Assembly: GCF_027257195.1 (NCBI RefSeq)
Contig: NZ_JAPDFS010000001.1
Location: 626,118-690,117 of the forward strand
DNA: 64,000 bases
Direction of reading: 5' to 3'
Source: Halorubrum sp. F4
GTDB lineage: Archaea > Halobacteriota > Halobacteria > Halobacteriales > Haloferacaceae
Shown: positions 1 through 8,262 of the stretch, in pieces
Layout of the letters: each line of letters starts with the position of its first letter
Numbering within the stretch: the stretch's first letter is position 1
Notes under the pieces: generated by a model
Told to the model about the DNA's origin: nothing
Seen by the model: only the letters and a program-made list of their open reading frames with translations
Database searches by the model: none
Position numbers and translations under genes: made by a program

Positions 1-39
1 TCGGCCGCCTACGGCGACCGACTCCCTCGCGTTCCGGTC

Positions 40-112
40 GCGGGCCTCCGGCCCGCTCCCGGGCGCAGGGCGAGAGCAAAGCTCTCGCTTGAAGCCGGCG
101 CTCTGCGCCGGC
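40..112. repeat. Three consecutive GC-rich perfect hairpins
   Basis: Three perfect inverted repeats with 3-base loops follow each other. They are 40-46/50-56 (7 bp stem, loop tcc), 70-77/81-88 (8 bp, loop aaa) and 94-101/105-112 (8 bp, loop tct). No credible gene covers them. They lie upstream of the gene at 214 and could form a structured transcript end or a repeat remnant from a gene to the left. Seen directly; the function is unknown. Confidence 0.6.
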
Positions 113-213
113 GACGCCACCGCTCAACCGATGGATCGTCGACTCGGACTCGTCTCTCGCGTCGCGCCGACCGAAGTGGGAAGCGATTAGTCGCGGCCGC
201 CGCAAGGTTCCGC

Positions 214-1410
214 ATGGAGACGACGGAGACGTTCCGCGGACTGGAGAGTCGCGCGTCCGGTCGAGTGTACGAGACGGCCGACCCGGCGGACCTCCCGGAC
301 GACGTGGGGCGTGTCGACCCGATCTACGACTACGACGCGGTCGATCCGGACGACCTGTTCTCGGCTTCGACCGGCATCCCGGCGGGCCACTGGCGGTTCG
401 ACGCGCTCCTCCCGTTTCCCGCCTCGACCGGGCTCTCCGGAAGCGAGGGTGAGACCCCGCTCGTGCCGACCGAGCGGCTCGCCGACGAACTCGGCGTCGC
501 GAGCGTGTACGTCAAAGACGAGGGACGGAACCCGACGGGGACCGTCCTCGACCGCGGGCTCTCGGTCGCGCTGACCGCGGTCGCGGCGGTCGCCGACGAT
601 CGCGACGTCGAGCCGCTCGCGTGCGCGAGCCCCGGCAACGCCGGGCAGTCGATGGCGGCGTACGCGGGCCGCGCGGACCTGCGGTCGTACGCGTTCGTTC
701 CCTCGCGGTGTGCGTTCTCGAACAAGGCGATGACCAACGTCCACGGCGGCGACATGCGGGTCGTGGGGGGACGATACCCCGACGCGGCCGCCGCCGTGGA
801 CGACCAGCTGGAGACGGAGTACACGGACCTGAACGAGTTCGCGACTCCCTACCGTCACGAGGGGATCAAGACGGTCGCGTTCGAGCTGGTCGCAGACCTC
901 GGCGGCGCGCCCGACGTCGTCGTCGTCCCGACGGGTTCCGGCGAGGTGCTCGCGGGCGTGTACAAGGGGTTCTCCGAGCTGGCGCGGATCGACGCGATCG
1001 GTTCGGTTCCCCGGCTCGTCGCGACGCAGGCGAGCGGCTGTGCCCCGATCGCGGCGGCAGTCGAGCGCGGGCTCGACGAGCCGGAACCGTGGTCGACGCC
1101 CGACACCATCTGCGGCGAGTTGGAGATCCCCGACCCGGCCGGCGGCCGAGCCGCGGTCGAGGCGGTCGAGCGGAGCGGCGGAACCGCCGTGACGGCCGAC
1201 GACGCGGACGTCCTCGAGAGCGCGGTCGCCGTCGCCCAGAACGAGGTGATCGAGATGGGCGTGGCCGGCGGGGCCGCACCCGCGGGTGCGTGGGAACTCG
1301 CCGAGGAGGACTACTTCGAGGGCGACGAGACGGTCGTCCTGCTCAACACCGATGCCGGACTCAAGACGCCCGACGTGTTGCGGAGCCACCTGATGGGACA
1401 GGGCATCTGA
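214..1410 (+). CDS. Threonine synthase-like fold-type II PLP family protein lacking the PLP lysine
   Basis: 398 aa, clearly of the threonine synthase / cysteine synthase superfamily. It has the substrate loop SPGNAGQS (residues about 142-149) and the phosphate-binding stretch PTGSGEVLAG (about 243-252), which resembles the PTGDG..LAG motif of ThrC. The motif that normally reads PTGxFKDRG reads PTGTVLDRG here, so the Schiff-base lysine is leucine at residue 112. A canonical threonine synthase reaction is therefore unlikely. It may be a degenerate paralogue, a PLP-free binding or regulatory protein, or an enzyme with altered chemistry. It converges with btuF, so no operon link is apparent. The start is the ATG at 214, after a short non-coding leader. 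Confidence 0.8.
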   Translation: METTETFRGLESRASGRVYETADPADLPDDVGRVDPIYDYDAVDPDDLFSASTGIPAGHWRFDALLPFPASTGLSGSEGETPLVPTERLADELGVASVYVKDEGRNPTGTVLDRGLSVALTAVAAVADDRDVEPLACASPGNAGQSMAAYAGRADLRSYAFVPSRCAFSNKAMTNVHGGDMRVVGGRYPDAAAAVDDQLETEYTDLNEFATPYRHEGIKTVAFELVADLGGAPDVVVVPTGSGEVLAGVYKGFSELARIDAIGSVPRLVATQASGCAPIAAAVERGLDEPEPWSTPDTICGELEIPDPAGGRAAVEAVERSGGTAVTADDADVLESAVAVAQNEVIEMGVAGGAAPAGAWELAEEDYFEGDETVVLLNTDAGLKTPDVLRSHLMGQGI

Positions 1411-1450
1411 GCCGGCGAAGGGCTCCGAACTCCGAGAGGATCCGCGTCGC

Positions 1451-2521
1451 CTACGGCCGACGGCCCACGCCCGCGGCGAGCGTTGCGAGGACCGCGAGGA
1501 CCGCCGCGACGACGCCGAAGCCGGGGACGCCCTCGCTGGTTTCGGACGCCTCGTCGCCCTCACTCTCCTCTTCCGCGGCGTACTCCTCGACCGCGTCCGC
1601 GATCGTCGTGGTCGTCTCCATCACGCTGCGCGGCGCGGGCTGGTTCAGCCAGTGGACCTCGACCACGACCGCGTTCCCCTCCCGACCGGCGGTCGTGTCC
1701 GCGTACGGGCTCTCCTCCATGATCGGCGAGTCCGGCTCGTTGACGAGGATCAACTCGGGATCCATCTCGAGGACGACCTCGTCGGAGAGCTGCGGGTACC
1801 CCTCGCCCTCGGCGGCGGCGACGTTCTCGAGCCCGCCGATCGTCATGAGCTCGTCGATGAAGGTGTTCCCGGCGGCGACGTAGCCGCTCCCGAGCGGGTA
1901 GAGCGCGGCCGGCCGGTCGAGGTCGGCGGTCCGGTCCCGGACCTCCTCGACGGTGTCGTTCATCTCCGCGTTGGTCTCCGCGGCGGCGTCACACTCGCCG
2001 ACCAGCCGGCCGATCGTCTCCGTCTTATCGGCGATGTCGGCGACGCCGGTCGCCTCGGGGAAGTGGTAGACGGTGAGGTCGGCGTTCCGGAGGGCCTCGA
2101 CTTGGTCAGCGGAGGCGTTGGGGGCTAACACGAGATCGGGTTCGGTACCGACGACGCGCTCGATGCTGACGCCGAGCCCCTCCGCCGAGACGTTCGCCCT
2201 CTCCTCCGCCCCGTCGAGGTACGCCGCGTACTGGGTCACGCCGACGACGCGGTCCTCCGCACCGACCTCCCACAGGACCTGGGCGGCCGAGGGGTTCGTC
2301 GTCGTGATCCGCTCGGGCGGCTCCTCGAGCGTGATCGTCTCGCCCGTCGCGTCGGTCACCTCGAGCGGGAACGAACACTCCCCGGAGCCGTCCGTCTGGT
2401 GGCTGTCCGAAGCCCCCGCTAGATCGGGTGCCGGCTGTGCGCCCGCTGCCCCGCCCGCGACGCCGCCCACGAGGGCCGTCGTCACGAGTAAGGCGACCAC
2501 GACCGCGAAGCTGTCTCGCAT
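1451..2521 (-). CDS. btuF: Cobalamin-type ABC transporter substrate-binding protein with PGF-CTERM anchor
   Basis: 356 aa periplasmic-binding protein of the BtuF/FhuD type. It has an N-terminal signal peptide (residues 1 to about 28) and a helical-backbone binding domain at about 45-310. An acidic Ser/Glu-rich linker follows, then a C-terminal PGFG motif, a hydrophobic helix and a terminal GRRP. That tail is the PGF-CTERM sorting signal processed by archaeosortase A, so the protein is probably lipid-anchored on the cell surface after cleavage. It is divergent from btuC-btuD with 62 bases between, which together make one importer. Haem or siderophore cannot be excluded as substrate; cobalamin is favoured by similarity to haloarchaeal BtuCDF. 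No B12 riboswitch is visible. Confidence 0.8.
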   Translation of the reverse strand: MRDSFAVVVALLVTTALVGGVAGGAAGAQPAPDLAGASDSHQTDGSGECSFPLEVTDATGETITLEEPPERITTTNPSAAQVLWEVGAEDRVVGVTQYAAYLDGAEERANVSAEGLGVSIERVVGTEPDLVLAPNASADQVEALRNADLTVYHFPEATGVADIADKTETIGRLVGECDAAAETNAEMNDTVEEVRDRTADLDRPAALYPLGSGYVAAGNTFIDELMTIGGLENVAAAEGEGYPQLSDEVVLEMDPELILVNEPDSPIMEESPYADTTAGREGNAVVVEVHWLNQPAPRSVMETTTTIADAVEEYAAEEESEGDEASETSEGVPGFGVVAAVLAVLATLAAGVGRRP

Positions 2522-2583
2522 CGGTGTATCGACACGCCTGGTCCAATAAGTATTTACCTACTACAAGTTTTGTTGCCTATCGA
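2522..2583. promoter_or_regulatory. Divergent btuF/btuC promoter region
   Basis: A 62-base AT-richer spacer between the two start codons. It contains tatttacc around 2551-2558, a TATA-like box about 28 bases upstream of the btuC ATG. Both directions must start within this short space, so shared control of the importer is likely. I see no strong palindrome. Confidence 0.45.
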
Positions 2584-3726
2584 ATGCGTGTCCGGCGTCG
2601 AGCCGCGACCTGGTCGGCCGTCCTAGCCGCCGCGCTGGCGGTCGTCGTCGTCGTGAGCGCCGGGATCGGGCCGGTGCGGATCCCCCCCGCGGAGGTCCTG
2701 AAGGTCGTGTTGAACGCGGCGGTCCTCCCCGCGGGCGTGGAACTCGGGACGCGGGGGGTCGGACCGCTCGCGCTCCCGGGGATCGACCTCGCGTACCGCT
2801 CGCCGTTCGCCTTTCCCGTCGACGACGTCCACCGCCGGATCGTCCTGCTCGTCAGGCTTCCGCGGATCCTTCTCGCGGCACTCGTCGGGTTCGCGCTCGC
2901 GGCCGCGGGCACCGTGATGCAGGGGTTCTTCCGGAACCCGATGGCGGACCCGTCGATCATCGGCGTCTCCTCGGGCGCGGCCGTCGGCGCGGTCGCGTTC
3001 ATCGTCTTCCCGACCGCGCTGTCGGCGACGCTGACGCTGCCCCTCGTCGGCGCGGTCGACCTCGGCCTCTCGTACGGAGCGGGCGTGAGCCTGTTCGCGT
3101 TCGTCGGCGCGCTCGTCGCGGCGTTCGGCGTTTACGCCATCGCGACGCGACACGGTCGGACCCCGGTCGCGACCCTCCTCCTCGCGGGGGTGGCCGTCCA
3201 GACGTTCCTCGGCGCGGTCATCTCGTACCTCCAGTTGCAGGCGGGCGAGTCGCTCCGGCGGATCGTCGCGTGGCTGATGGGCCATCTCTCGGGAGCCTCC
3301 TGGAATGAGGTCGCGGCCACCGCGCTCGTCGTCCCGCCGCTCTTCGCCGTGCTCCTCGTGTACTCTCGAGACCTCAACGTCCTCCTGCTCGGCGAGGAGG
3401 AGGCCCACGGGCTCGGGATCGAGGTCGAGCGCACCAAGCGGGTGCTGCTCGCCGCGAGCGCGCTGATCACGGCCGCGGGGGTCGCGTTCGCGGGGGTCAT
3501 CGGCTTCGTCGGCCTGATCGTCCCGCACATGCTCCGGCTCCTCGTCGGCCCCGACCACCGGGTCCTGCTCCCGACCGCCGCGCTCGCCGGCGGGACCTTC
3601 CTCGTCGCCGCCGACACCGCGGCGCGGTCGGGGGCCGCCGAGCTCCCGGTCGGGGTCGTGACCGCCGCCGTCGGCGCGCCCTTCTTCGTCTACCTCCTGA
3701 TGAGCCGCGAGGTGAACGAGCTGTGA
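2584..3726 (+). CDS. btuC: Cobalamin-type ABC transporter permease (FecCD family)
   Basis: 380 aa polytopic membrane protein of the FecCD/BtuC family, with about ten hydrophobic segments. The conserved stretch RLPRILLAALVGFALAAAG (about residues 96-114) and QGFFRNPMADP are family hallmarks. EEAHGLGIEVERTK (about 273-286) fits the cytoplasmic loop contacting the ATPase. A longer first periplasmic segment (about 45-85) follows the first helix. I chose the ATG at 2584, which is preceded by a TATA-like box at leaderless distance; a longer reading from 2428 would run into the btuF signal-peptide region. The stop codon overlaps the GTG start of btuD (GTGA), indicating translational coupling. Confidence 0.85.
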   Translation: MRVRRRAATWSAVLAAALAVVVVVSAGIGPVRIPPAEVLKVVLNAAVLPAGVELGTRGVGPLALPGIDLAYRSPFAFPVDDVHRRIVLLVRLPRILLAALVGFALAAAGTVMQGFFRNPMADPSIIGVSSGAAVGAVAFIVFPTALSATLTLPLVGAVDLGLSYGAGVSLFAFVGALVAAFGVYAIATRHGRTPVATLLLAGVAVQTFLGAVISYLQLQAGESLRRIVAWLMGHLSGASWNEVAATALVVPPLFAVLLVYSRDLNVLLLGEEEAHGLGIEVERTKRVLLAASALITAAGVAFAGVIGFVGLIVPHMLRLLVGPDHRVLLPTAALAGGTFLVAADTAARSGAAELPVGVVTAAVGAPFFVYLLMSREVNEL

Positions 3727-5009
3727 GTGACGACGATACGGGGGACCCGCTGATCGCCGTCCGCGACCTCGACGTCGCTTTCGGCGACCTCGAGGCCGTC
3801 TCCGGCGTCGACGTGACCCTCGAGTCGGGATCGTTCGTCGGGCTCGTCGGTCCCAACGGCGCGGGCAAGACGACCGTCCTCAGGGCGATCAAGGGAACCG
3901 TCGACCCCGACGGGGGGAGGGTCCGGCTCGACGGCGACCCGATCGACGGGCTGTCCGCCCGCGAGGTCGGCCGGCGCGTGGCCAGCGTTCCACAGGACAC
4001 CGGGCTCGCGTTCGACTTCCGGGTGCGCCACGTCGTCGAGATGGGCCGGACCCCACACCTCGGACGGTTCGACGGCCACGGGCCCGAGGACGTCGCGGCC
4101 GTCGACGAGGCGATGGCGGCCGCCGGCGTCGAGCGCTTCGCCGACCGCTCGATCGCCGAGGTGTCCGGTGGCGAGCGTCAGCGGGTCCTCCTCGCGCGGG
4201 CACTGGCACAGGAAACGCCGGCGCTGGTTCTCGACGAGCCCACCGCGAGCCTCGACGTGAACCACGCCGTAACCACGATGGACCTCGTCCGCGACCTCGT
4301 CGACGACGGCCGTGCCGCGATCGCGGCGATCCACGACCTCGACATGGCGGCCCGGTACTGCGACCGGGTCGTCGTCCTCGCCGACGGGGGAGTTCACGCC
4401 GCCGGCCCGCCCGCGGAGGTGCTCGACGCCGGAGCGGTCCGCGAGGCGTTCGGCGCGGAGCCGTTCGTCGGTCGGAATCCAGCGACCGGGACGCCAGCGA
4501 TCACGGCTTTCTCGCGGTCGGACGTCGACCCGCGCCGACTCCACGTCGTCGGCACGGGTCCGGACGCGGCCCGCGTGGTGGCGCGGCTCGCGGCCGCCGG
4601 TCACGCGGTCTCCGTCGGCGTCGTCCCCGAGGGCGACGCCGCCGCCGTCGCCGCCGCCGACGCGGACGCCCCCGTCGTGACCGTTCCGCCGTTCGCGGGC
4701 GTCGACGCCGGGTCGCGGGCGGCGGCGCGCGAGTTGGCCGCCGAGGCGGACGTGGCCCTCGTCGTCGACGGGAGGGGAGACGTCCACGATCGCGACGGGG
4801 GTGACTCCGGCGAAACCGGACGCGGCTCCCACGGGTCCGGCTCCCACAAGCCCGGCTCCCACGGGCCCGAATACGACGTGAGCGGGGTCGCCTCCGCCGC
4901 GGAGCGCGTCGTCGAGGTCCCCACCGACGTCGGCGAGGACGACCTGCTCGAGGCGGTGGCGGGGACCTCGACGAGGCCGATCGAGGCGGAACCGACCGGA
5001 TCGAGATAG
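3723..5009 (+). CDS. btuD: Cobalamin-type ABC transporter ATP-binding protein with long C-terminal extension
   Basis: 428 aa, starting at a GTG that overlaps the btuC stop. The ATPase domain (about 1-255) has Walker A GPNGAGKTT (43-51), signature VSGGERQR, Walker B LVLDEP and the switch His in AAIHD. It energises import by BtuC with substrate from BtuF. About 170 extra residues follow. They look like an alpha/beta domain (HVVGTGPDAARVVARLAAAG) interrupted by a Gly/Ser/His-rich stretch with the recurring unit GSHG/GSHKPGSHGP. Ordinary BtuD proteins are about 250 aa. The extension is therefore an added domain of unknown role, perhaps nucleotide- or ligand-sensing. Confidence 0.85.
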   Translation: MSDDDTGDPLIAVRDLDVAFGDLEAVSGVDVTLESGSFVGLVGPNGAGKTTVLRAIKGTVDPDGGRVRLDGDPIDGLSAREVGRRVASVPQDTGLAFDFRVRHVVEMGRTPHLGRFDGHGPEDVAAVDEAMAAAGVERFADRSIAEVSGGERQRVLLARALAQETPALVLDEPTASLDVNHAVTTMDLVRDLVDDGRAAIAAIHDLDMAARYCDRVVVLADGGVHAAGPPAEVLDAGAVREAFGAEPFVGRNPATGTPAITAFSRSDVDPRRLHVVGTGPDAARVVARLAAAGHAVSVGVVPEGDAAAVAAADADAPVVTVPPFAGVDAGSRAAARELAAEADVALVVDGRGDVHDRDGGDSGETGRGSHGSGSHKPGSHGPEYDVSGVASAAERVVEVPTDVGEDDLLEAVAGTSTRPIEAEPTGSR

Positions 5010-5065
5010 CCGTCCGCGACCCACGAAGCGTCACGCTTTATCCGACCGATCCCTTCCCTCCGGCA

Positions 5066-6055
5066 ATGAGCGTCCCCTGCGTCGCCGTCGAGCGCGAGCA
5101 CGGCGAGACCGTCCGCGAGCGACTCGCCGACGCCGACCTCCTCGACGGCGACCACCGGATCGCCGTCGAGGGCGGGACCATCTACATCCCGGTCACCGAC
5201 CCCTCCGCGGTTCCGGTCGAGTTCTCCGACCGGCTCGTCGAGCGCGACGCGGCCGAGCGGGAACGGCCGCGGCCGCCCGCCGACCTGCTCGGCTACGAGC
5301 CGTCGCTCGAACGACTCGGCGACATCGTCATCCTCGACGAGGACGACGACGACCGCGCCCGCGAGATCGCCGACGCCGTGATGGCCTCCGACCTCCCGTG
5401 TGCGACCGTGCTCAACCGCGCCTCGCCGATCGAGGGTGAACTACGGGTCCGCCGGTGGGAGGTGCTCGCGGGGAACGGCACCGAGACGGTCCACCGCGAG
5501 TACGGCCACGAGTTCGCGCTCGACGTCGCCGAGGTGTACTTCTCCCCGCGGCTCGCGACCGAGCGCCACCGCGTGATCGAGCAGGTGGAGCCCGACGAGT
5601 CCGTCGTCGACATGTTCGCCGGGGTCGGTCCGTACGCGGTCCCGATGGCGGCCCGCGGCGCGGACGTGGTCGCCTGCGACCTCAACGAGGCGGCGATCGC
5701 GTACCTCGAGGAGAACGCGGAGCGGAACGGGGTCGCGGACCGGGTGACCGCGGTCGCCGGCGACGTCCGGGAGACGGCGGACGCCCACGCGGGCAGGGCC
5801 GACCGGCTCGTGATGAACCTCCCGCACTCGGCCGACGAGTTCCTCGATACCGCGGCGTCGCTCGCGGCCGAGGAGTGCGTGATCCACTACTACGACATCC
5901 AACACGAGGACGACCCGTTCGGTCCCGGAGAACGGGCGATCCGCGACGCCGCCGGCGACGACTACGACGTCGCGGTCGAGACCGAACGCGTCGTCCGGTC
6001 GTACGCGCCCCACGAGTACAACGTCTGTCTCGACGTCCGGCTGACCCGGGCGTGA
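5066..6055 (+). CDS. trm5: tRNA (guanine37-N1)-methyltransferase, Trm5 family
   Basis: 329 aa class I methyltransferase of the Trm5/TYW2 group. An N-terminal small domain is followed by the D2 region (about 85-170) and a Rossmann SAM domain with DMFAGVGPYAVPMA (motif I, about 181-194). NLPHSADEFLD (about 252-262) is the catalytic NLP motif typical of Trm5, which methylates N1 of G37 in tRNA to prevent frameshifting. A TATA-like ctttatcc lies at 5034-5041, about 27 bases before the ATG, so it has its own promoter despite lying 56 bases after btuD. TYW2-type activity on wyosine precursors is the main alternative. Confidence 0.85.
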   Translation: MSVPCVAVEREHGETVRERLADADLLDGDHRIAVEGGTIYIPVTDPSAVPVEFSDRLVERDAAERERPRPPADLLGYEPSLERLGDIVILDEDDDDRAREIADAVMASDLPCATVLNRASPIEGELRVRRWEVLAGNGTETVHREYGHEFALDVAEVYFSPRLATERHRVIEQVEPDESVVDMFAGVGPYAVPMAARGADVVACDLNEAAIAYLEENAERNGVADRVTAVAGDVRETADAHAGRADRLVMNLPHSADEFLDTAASLAAEECVIHYYDIQHEDDPFGPGERAIRDAAGDDYDVAVETERVVRSYAPHEYNVCLDVRLTRA

Positions 6056-6097
6056 GGGCGATCCGGGTCGATGGCGTCCCACGACCCGACGTGACGA

Positions 6098-6511
6098 TCA
6101 GTACGCGATCAGCGCGACCGCGACGATCGCCGCGGCGATCCCCGCCAGGTCGCTGAGCTCGGGCACGTCGCCGAAGACGAGAAAGCCGAGCGCGGCGGCG
6201 ACGACGAAGTACATCGCCGTGATCGTCGTCGCGATCCCCGCCGAGCCGATCTGGAGCGCCGCGTAGTAGGCGACCGCGCCGACGCCGGAGGCGACCCCGG
6301 CGAGTCCCGCGAACCAGAGCGCGGTCGGGTCGTTCCCGAGGAGGCTCGTCCCCCGATGCCAGACGTACACGCCGGCGACCGCGATGGCGACCGAGTAGGA
6401 GACGATCATCGCCACCTCCGGGGCCATCGTTCGGGTCGCCACGTCGGCGAAGAGCGCCCAGAACCCCCACGCGATCGCGCCCACGAGCGCGAGGACGACG
6501 ACCTGGTTCAT
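6098..6511 (-). CDS. Half-size EamA/DMT-superfamily membrane protein
   Basis: 137 aa, almost entirely hydrophobic, with four to five transmembrane helices. It has the EamA features WGFWALFADVATRTM near the N terminus and the GLAGVASGVGAVAYYAALQ loop-helix near residues 68-86. It is one EamA repeat rather than the usual two, so it probably works as a dimer like EmrE-type small transporters. The substrate is unknown. I placed the start at MNQVVV (6511) because upstream in-frame residues are Arg/Asp-rich and non-hydrophobic. It converges on trm5 with 42 bases between. Confidence 0.75.
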   Translation of the reverse strand: MNQVVVLALVGAIAWGFWALFADVATRTMAPEVAMIVSYSVAIAVAGVYVWHRGTSLLGNDPTALWFAGLAGVASGVGAVAYYAALQIGSAGIATTITAMYFVVAAALGFLVFGDVPELSDLAGIAAAIVAVALIAY

Positions 6512-7217
6512 CGACGGTCGCCATCCCCCGTGTCCTCGCTTCGGACGGGCGAGTACCTCGCTCGCGTACGATTCTCGGTTGTCGCCGGCATGGCCGGTGG
6601 CGTGAGACGCATACGTCGTCTGGTGCCGGCGTCGTGAAAAACGGTCGCGATCCGGTCGCTCGTGCTCGACGATCACCGGATCCGCGTGAGAAACGTCGTC
6701 AACCCCGAGGGACGGTCGGGGCGGACGACCATGGCCCGTGACGTGACGAGAGTCCGCGGCCGTGGAGTCGGGGCCAGAGGCGACCTCGCGCTTGGCGTCT
6801 CGGGGACGTGGATCACACGTCGGCCGCGGTCGTTGCTGACAGCCGATGACCGACTGCCGGCGCGGTCGTGGGGGATGCCGTGGCGGATTCTCCACGTCGT
6901 CGCCGGCGCGGTCGTCTCCGCCCGATACGGGCTCCGATCGGGCGGATACCGTCGCGGGACCGATTCCCGCCGCCGAGAGGCGCACGGTGTCTTTCGGCAT
7001 CCGATGGATGTTCAATCGAATATTTATGCTTTTCCCTTATACAGATATTAGAAATCGGGATATTATGGAACGATCGGACACCTAAGTTCCGAATATCTGT
7101 CCGTATCCGAAACACTACTCAGGAACGTGATCACGGTCGGTTCGGGCGGTCGGCGGTCCCGTCGCCGACTCCGTTTCGGAACCCTTATTTTCGTCATCGG
7201 GGTATGAACGGATGCGC
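6512..7217. other. 706-base stretch without a supported gene
   Basis: I see no credible protein here. The longer open frames are Arg/Gly-rich shadows of GC-rich DNA. The right part (about 7010-7110) becomes distinctly AT-rich. It contains a 9 bp inverted repeat, acagatatt at 7041-7049 and aatatctgt at 7092-7100. A TATA-like cttatttt at 7184-7191 serves the tRNA downstream. The stretch may be decayed DNA or hold an unrecognised small RNA. Confidence 0.5.
7184..7192 (+). promoter_or_regulatory. TATA-like promoter element of tRNA-Thr
   Basis: cttattttc lies centred about 30 bases before the tRNA 5' end in otherwise GC-rich DNA. This is the expected position for an archaeal tRNA promoter box. 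Confidence 0.5.
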
Positions 7218-7290
7218 GCCGGAGTAGCTCAGCTGGCAGAGCGATTCCTTCGTAAGGAATAGGTCGAGGGTTCAAATCCCTCCTCCGGCT
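7218..7290 (+). tRNA. tRNA-Thr (anticodon CGU)
   Basis: Full cloverleaf of 73 nt. The acceptor stem GCCGGAG (7218-7224) pairs with CTCCGGC (7283-7289). The anticodon stem ATTCC/GGAAT encloses the loop TTCGTAA, giving anticodon CGU, which reads ACG. The T loop is GTTCAAATC. The discriminator is U, as usual for archaeal tRNA-Thr. CCA is not encoded. No intron is visible. A lower-GC gene patch begins immediately downstream. Confidence 0.95.
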
Positions 7291-7361
7291 TCCTTCGTCC
7301 GGTCTCATCCCGTTCCCTGGGGAAGTACGAACGATCGTCAGTGCTCCGGGGGTTGTACTAC

Positions 7362-8150
7362 ATGTGGAATCGACAACTCACGACCCTCGTCGTGTTGCTG
7401 CTCGTGGCTCTCGCAGGGTGTGGTGGCACGATCGTCGACGAGCCGCAGCCCTCGCCGTCGGCTCCGGACGGCTCCGTCACCGATCCCCGTGGACCCGATT
7501 CGGGGACCGAGTGGACCTTAACCGTCGTTCGAGTGATCGACGGCGACACGGTCGAAGTCGAGTTCCCGAACGGGGAGACCGACACGGTTCGGCTGTTGGG
7601 CGTCGACACCCCGGAAACGTCGCTGGACGCCGTCACGTCCGAGGAGTTCGAGGGAGTCCCGAACACGACCGCCGGCCGGTATCACCTCTACGAGTGGGGA
7701 GAGGAGGCGACGCGCTATGCGACGGACGAGTTGGCCGGAACGGAGGTTCGAATCGAAGTCGACGGGGAGGCGGACCGACGGGGCGGCTTCGGTCGGCTGC
7801 TCGCGTACGTGTACGTCGACGGCGAGAACTTCAACGAACTGCTCCTCTCGAACGGATACGCACGCGTGTACGATAGCTCCTTTTCGATGCGGGACGAGTT
7901 CGATGCGCTGGAACGGGACGCCCGCCTCGGATCCGTCGGCCTGTGGGACTTCGAAGGGTCGCCTGCGACCGACCTGACGCCGACCGGGACCGACGGCGTG
8001 GACGTTCCGCCGCCGCCACCGGACGGCGACTACGACTGTTCGGACTTCGAGACACGGGAGCAGGCCCAGACCGTGTTGGAAGGGATCCCGGGGGACCCAC
8101 ACGAACTCGACGGCGACGGCGACGGAGTTGCCTGCGAATCGCTCCCCTGA
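7362..8150 (+). CDS. Secreted lipoprotein nuclease: staphylococcal nuclease domain plus Excalibur domain
   Basis: 262 aa. A hydrophobic signal ends in a lipobox (LVALAGCG), so the protein is predicted to be exported and lipid-anchored at the cysteine. The SNase domain (about 50-205) retains its catalytic set: [17 protein letters not shown] (Arg, Asp and Glu of the active site) and the second Arg in [12 protein letters not shown] proline-rich linker leads to a C-terminal Excalibur Ca-binding motif with DCSDF and [10 protein letters not shown]. It probably degrades extracellular DNA or RNA for nutrients. The ATG at 7362 places the hydrophobic core correctly; an upstream in-frame codon at 7341 is possible. 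GC is lower than in neighbours, and it lies just after a tRNA, suggesting acquisition. Confidence 0.85.
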   Translation: MWNRQLTTLVVLLLVALAGCGGTIVDEPQPSPSAPDGSVTDPRGPDSGTEWTLTVVRVIDGDTVEVEFPNGETDTVRLLGVDTPETSLDAVTSEEFEGVPNTTAGRYHLYEWGEEATRYATDELAGTEVRIEVDGEADRRGGFGRLLAYVYVDGENFNELLLSNGYARVYDSSFSMRDEFDALERDARLGSVGLWDFEGSPATDLTPTGTDGVDVPPPPPDGDYDCSDFETREQAQTVLEGIPGDPHELDGDGDGVACESLP

Positions 8151-8262
8151 GGCCTCCATTTACGACGTGAGAGCCCACAGATCCGATCGTTCGTCCACCG
8201 CTACTCCTCATACCCGATCAAAGAATACTATGGATATAAGGAACGAACCTATCCGATCCGGC

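Noticed and set aside
187..1563. Open frame of 458 codons on the minus strand
   Set aside because: It is antisense to the threonine-synthase-like gene, Arg-rich, and has no recognisable motif. Long shadow frames are expected at this GC content.
2522..2583. Possible cobalamin riboswitch between btuF and btuC
   Set aside because: The 62-base space is too short for the roughly 200-base riboswitch and no B12-box sequence is seen.
6662..7051. 129-codon plus-strand frame in the 0.7 kb gap
   Set aside because: Low-complexity Arg/Gly composition, no start context and no domain; probably chance.
7063..7308. Minus-strand open frame of 81 codons containing RRRDLNPRP
   Set aside because: This is the well-known translation of the antisense of a tRNA T arm; it covers tRNA-Thr and is not a protein gene.
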